This document shows, piece after piece, positions 60,333-64,000 of a stretch of 64,000 bases of DNA. The notes below the pieces were generated by a model. That model ran no database searches, was not told the origin of the DNA, and saw only the letters and a program-made list of their open reading frames with translations. Source of the DNA: Burhinus oedicnemus (taxonomy: Eukaryota > Chordata > Aves > Charadriiformes > Burhinidae); contig VFFE01007082.1 in the NCBI GenBank assembly GCA_008921705.1, forward strand, positions 605,382 to 669,381, given 5' to 3'. The translations under genes were made by a program, and so were the position numbers. How positions within the stretch are numbered: position 1 is the first letter of the stretch; every line of letters starts with the position of its first letter.

Positions 60333-63300
60333 CTAAAAAATAAAGAAGACAAATAGATCATTCAGTGGAATTAGCAGTGATCTCATATTGGAGAGAAAAC
60401 ACTAAAGGGGGCCGCATGAGATATTCTATGCCTGATTATTTTTACTATTGATATATGAAGTGAAATTTAGACAACCTGAAGGGCAATCGGGGCTTTATTA
60501 GTAGAAGAAACAGCATTAAAACAAGTAATTTTCCCCTTCCTTCCTAAACTTCTCCCAGATAATGTTTGAGCCCATAAAGCACTGAAGATTTTCTAGTTAA
60601 CTTTCAAAAAAAATTTTTTAACAGTAGAAATTCCAAGGAAAATTTTAAAAAGCTTCAACAAAATATTTTTCAAAAGGAGTTGCATTTTATGCAACGTATT
60701 TTGTTCAGATGAGTAAAACCAGCTGAAAAAACTGACATACAGGAGGGTTTGCAAGCCATGGGATGCCAAGTTTTCCCATCCAGAAAATTCTCTTTATTTT
60801 TATTGCACTGCAAAGATCACCGTGTTGTTGGAAAACAAGTATGGAAAAGAAGCAAAACCTCTACAGATAGCTACGGGAGTACATAAAAGCAACTAGGGAC
60901 GTCTAAGCTGACGTTACTGTTTCAGCTGGTCACAGCCTACATTGTACCTTATTTTCTACAATAAATTCAGTATCTATATGATCAAACGCTGTCTGAAGTA
61001 GACAGTAGATATTTAAACCACAGCGACGTAGAAAAACAACTATACTGGGAAAAAAACTTCAACAACGAACCCATGAGAATCTCTGGCTCTTAAGTCTCGA
61101 TAGAAAACATTTAGCACACCGTAGATTTATAGCCTGTACAATCTTCAAAGGACAGCGGGATTTTAAGGACTGAAGGAGTGGTCAGGAGCCTGCTCTATAT
61201 CTTCTGAAAATGATCTCAAAAGAAAAAGAAATATTGCCGGGATGACAAAAACTGAATTATCTTCCTACACCCAAGAGGGAGAAGGATTTGCATGCAAACT
61301 TCCCTACACAGACAAGAGGCAGTTTTTCTAAACAACGTGCGAAGCAAACCAAAGCTTCAAACCTATCGATTAACACCACAGAGTTTTACAGACCCGCAAA
61401 AGTTTCTTTACAACAGGGACAACCAAAACACAATTCTGTACATGGATTATCTCCTGCTTTTCATTCCCACCCAGAATTCATCCCAAGCCATCTGCATCCC
61501 ACTCTCTGGAAGCATCCATGCCGCTAGACCTGTGCTTAATCAGTCTCAGAAAACATTTCAACAAGTGCTATAATTCTTGAACTTTCCGCAAGACTGATGA
61601 ACTGAACAGGGATCAAGATATAATTACTGAACAGTGACATGATATTAACTGCTTTGTCACAATTAATATAAAGTTATAACAAAACCCGATTACAAGAGAA
61701 GAAAACTCGTTTTTCTTTTGTCAAAAGGCTCAAATTTTAGAACAGCATTCTGCTTCAAATAAAAACAACAAGATTACTTTCTTACTGCTGCTCACTTGAG
61801 CTATTTACATCTCTCAAGCAATTCCCAAGTACCAATTATGTACATTTGACAATGGTGAGACCCCTTTGACCCCGGGGCCACCCCCTAACAATACTGGTTT
61901 TTCCTTATATTGCTTCTTTTGTCTGCTCTTGTCTTAACTCAGACCGTAAGCTCTTTGGTGCACAAGAACGCCCTGTACTCATACTGCATCCAGTAGCGCG
62001 ATTCAGAGACTTTTAAAAGCTGTAAGTAAATTACTCAAATTTACTTCTGTTAAGCAGGTCCAAGTGATTTCTACTAAGAAGTAAAGGCAGACATCCGAAT
62101 CGAGAGAGAAGGGATGGGAAAAAACATATCTCTGGCCCTACTGAATTTTTTAGACTATCATAAAAAGCAGTTTCCACTGAAAGGCAGCTTCGTACAGTTC
62201 TCCCAGTAAATAATCTCTCTATGAAGGGTTTGTGCAATGACTTTTGAAAGCCACCATACAACTTACAGAAGGGAGGAAGTTAAATGGCAACTTAGATCGC
62301 TGTGACGACGTTTACAGCAAAATACAGACATGTGTGCATATATATGTGTGTGTGTGTACTATAAATGTATATATAATATGTTTCTTTAAAGCTGTGCCAC
62401 TGTTGAATGTAGGTTTCAGATGGGACGAGCCCGCTGTAAAAAAGCCCGCGTGGCTCCAGAGCCACGGTACTTCTGCGACAGACAGGGCAGAATATTCACC
62501 AAGTCTTCAAGAGCTGCAGCAGAACTTGCCAAAAGCTGGGAAACCGAAAGCAAAGCTCTGCGCTCTCTACAGGACTCGGGCAGCTGTGGAAGGAGAGCAC
62601 ATCTGTAAGACTCGCTGCAAAGCAGTCTTCCACTTTCACTTCCTGCCTCGCGTCAACTCAGGTTTTAAATAGCCTCTGCATCTGTAAACACGTTGTTTTC
62701 TTATAAAACAGGGTTCACTTTTTCAAAAAAATGATACCAAAAATGGACAGGGAATTTCACAGTACAAGAAGTGCCCATTTCACACACGGCACTGTGGTCT
62801 AGCATGCTGGTGCGCTTTATGAAATGCTGGATTTTGGTTACCACGTATCATGCCGTGCCATCTTCCCGTCTATTTTATCGGCATCTCAGATTTCTGGTCA
62901 CGAACGCCACAGAACAGACTGCGGCAGTCTATAAAGGCAATCAGTCTGCAGCACAAAGCGCACCAGAAATTACTTTGTTTTCTTTAGTAAAGAAAAAGTC
63001 CCTGCACGTGAACCTCAATGTATTAAAAATAACAGCTAATTTATTCCATTTGCTGATGAAATTTCAGTTCCATATGATCCTGAACCTCCTTGGTAACACC
63101 GGAAGAGCTGAGTTTCCAGCAGAAAAATTTGATCAACAATTGTTACTAAACACCTCCAACAGTTGATCTGAGGTCCAAAACTGCAGGGGACCGGTTAGGT
63201 AGAAAAGCAGAAGCACGCAGCCCTCTAGAACATCAGGCCACTCAAAAGTCACGCTGCGTCCCTCCTACTGACGGGGATGAACATGGTACCAGCTGCCTTC

Positions 63301-64000
63301 CAGAAGAAATTAGTACAGTACGGGTTACGCTTCACACAAATTGGCTCAAATCTTCTATTATCTGTAGGAACAGATCTTGAACTGATGAAGGTGCTCTTCC
63401 ACCTCCACTGAGTTACCGAGGCACTGAAAATGTATTTATACTCGAGGGACTTTTAAAGGAAAGTACTTCTAAAAATAAAAGGTCACTGCTGGGCAAAGAT
63501 CATTACCTGCAATGTGTTTTTAGAACACATTTAGTAATATTCCCCTAACTGGCAGCCTGAACTTTTTTTTTCCCCTCCCCTGACCAACAACTGAAATAAC
63601 AGTGGCACAGAGGATGTCACTGCAGTAAAATAAGCCCTAGGCTCATATAATGGGAACAAGAAAGAAAACTAAGCCCGAGTGGTTTTTCTATTCATTTTCA
63701 GCTTTCTGTATGGCACCTACAGGGAAGTTACATATACTCTGCGCAATAATTATAACCATATGTACCTTTGCAGAGTAACCATAGAAAACAATGCTCCAGC
63801 TTCCAAAAAATAATTTCCTCCCCACCTAACTGATCTCTGCAAGCTGCCACCACGAGCTGCGTCGTCACCCCAGAGCCCCCGACGGCACCTCCCGCTGCTG
63901 TACGTCGGGGAGATGCATGACCCGAGATCACCTAGCAGAACCCACTGCTTTCAAACCCGTCTCCCCAGGGGAAACTTCCCAGCGTACAACACAAGGATGG
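60333..64000 (-). other. RERE: RERE intron, partial (continues past the window end)
   Basis: This lies upstream (transcript sense) of the LHES exon. I looked for the preceding ELM2 exon (the conserved TTLNALNT end and earlier motifs) on the minus strand and did not find it. A TATA/TG dinucleotide microsatellite lies at 62337-62357. An open plus-strand frame at 62244-62672 has no recognisable family. No transposon was recognised. Confidence 0.85.
62337..62357. repeat. (TA)n(TG)n microsatellite
   Basis: Short alternating TATATA then TGTGTGTGTGTG run, followed by further AT-rich alternation to about 62385. Confidence 0.8.

Noticed and set aside
62244..62672. 142-codon plus-strand open frame
   Set aside because: It starts beside a TG microsatellite and passes through low-information sequence; no homology recognised.
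60333..64000. Preceding ELM2/BAH exons of RERE
   Set aside because: I looked on the minus strand for the conserved peptide leading into LHES and earlier ELM2 motifs and found none, so these exons presumably lie beyond the window.

Overview
The window is vertebrate, almost certainly avian, nuclear DNA. Three things point to a bird: four CR1 LINE pieces of bird type (one ending in the ATTCTATG octamer tail), no mammalian SINEs, and exons that read as a close orthologue of mammalian RERE (atrophin-2, arginine-glutamic acid dipeptide repeats protein). I cannot name the species. Two runs of N (26043-26090 and 38088-38107) show it is a draft or scaffolded assembly.

One gene covers the whole window: RERE, on the minus strand. 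Six consecutive internal coding exons are supported, in transcript order 60332-60234, 37102-37022, 5101-4939, 2691-2599, 1820-1621 and 328-167. Each has AG/GT boundaries, and all five junctions keep one reading frame. Together they hold 798 bp (266 codons). They encode the end of the ELM2 region, the whole SANT domain, a basic linker, an acidic stretch, a GATA-type zinc finger of the form CX2CX18CX2C, and the start of the Ser/Lys-rich atrophin region. The N-terminal BAH and most ELM2 exons lie beyond 64000. The C-terminal exons lie below position 1. RERE is a nuclear co-regulator: ELM2-SANT recruits class I histone deacetylases and the atrophin region contacts nuclear receptors and other partners.

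The rest is intron: 1.29, 0.78 and 2.25 kb in the compact 3' cluster, then 31.9 kb and 23.1 kb introns, then an open-ended intron from 60333. The introns carry CR1 pieces at 16101-16537 (+, with another CR1 tip nested inside), 21241-22020 (-, with reverse transcriptase ORF remnants), 32657-32876 (+) and 38727-39093 (-). They also hold a few microsatellites and a 12-bp minisatellite. I see no tRNA, rRNA, CRISPR or nested protein gene that I can support.

The most notable non-exonic feature is a CpG island at about 37445-38087, only some 350 bp upstream (in transcript sense) of the 81-bp SANT exon. It fits an internal promoter for the short RERE isoform known in mammals. In support, the five exons downstream of it contain no in-frame Met until the one matching human Met555, the known start of that isoform. 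A second observation is a pair of CR1 copies, about 95% alike by eye and in opposite orientation, that flank the same 81-bp exon. No new multi-gene system is visible; this is an ordinary piece of a large vertebrate regulatory gene.
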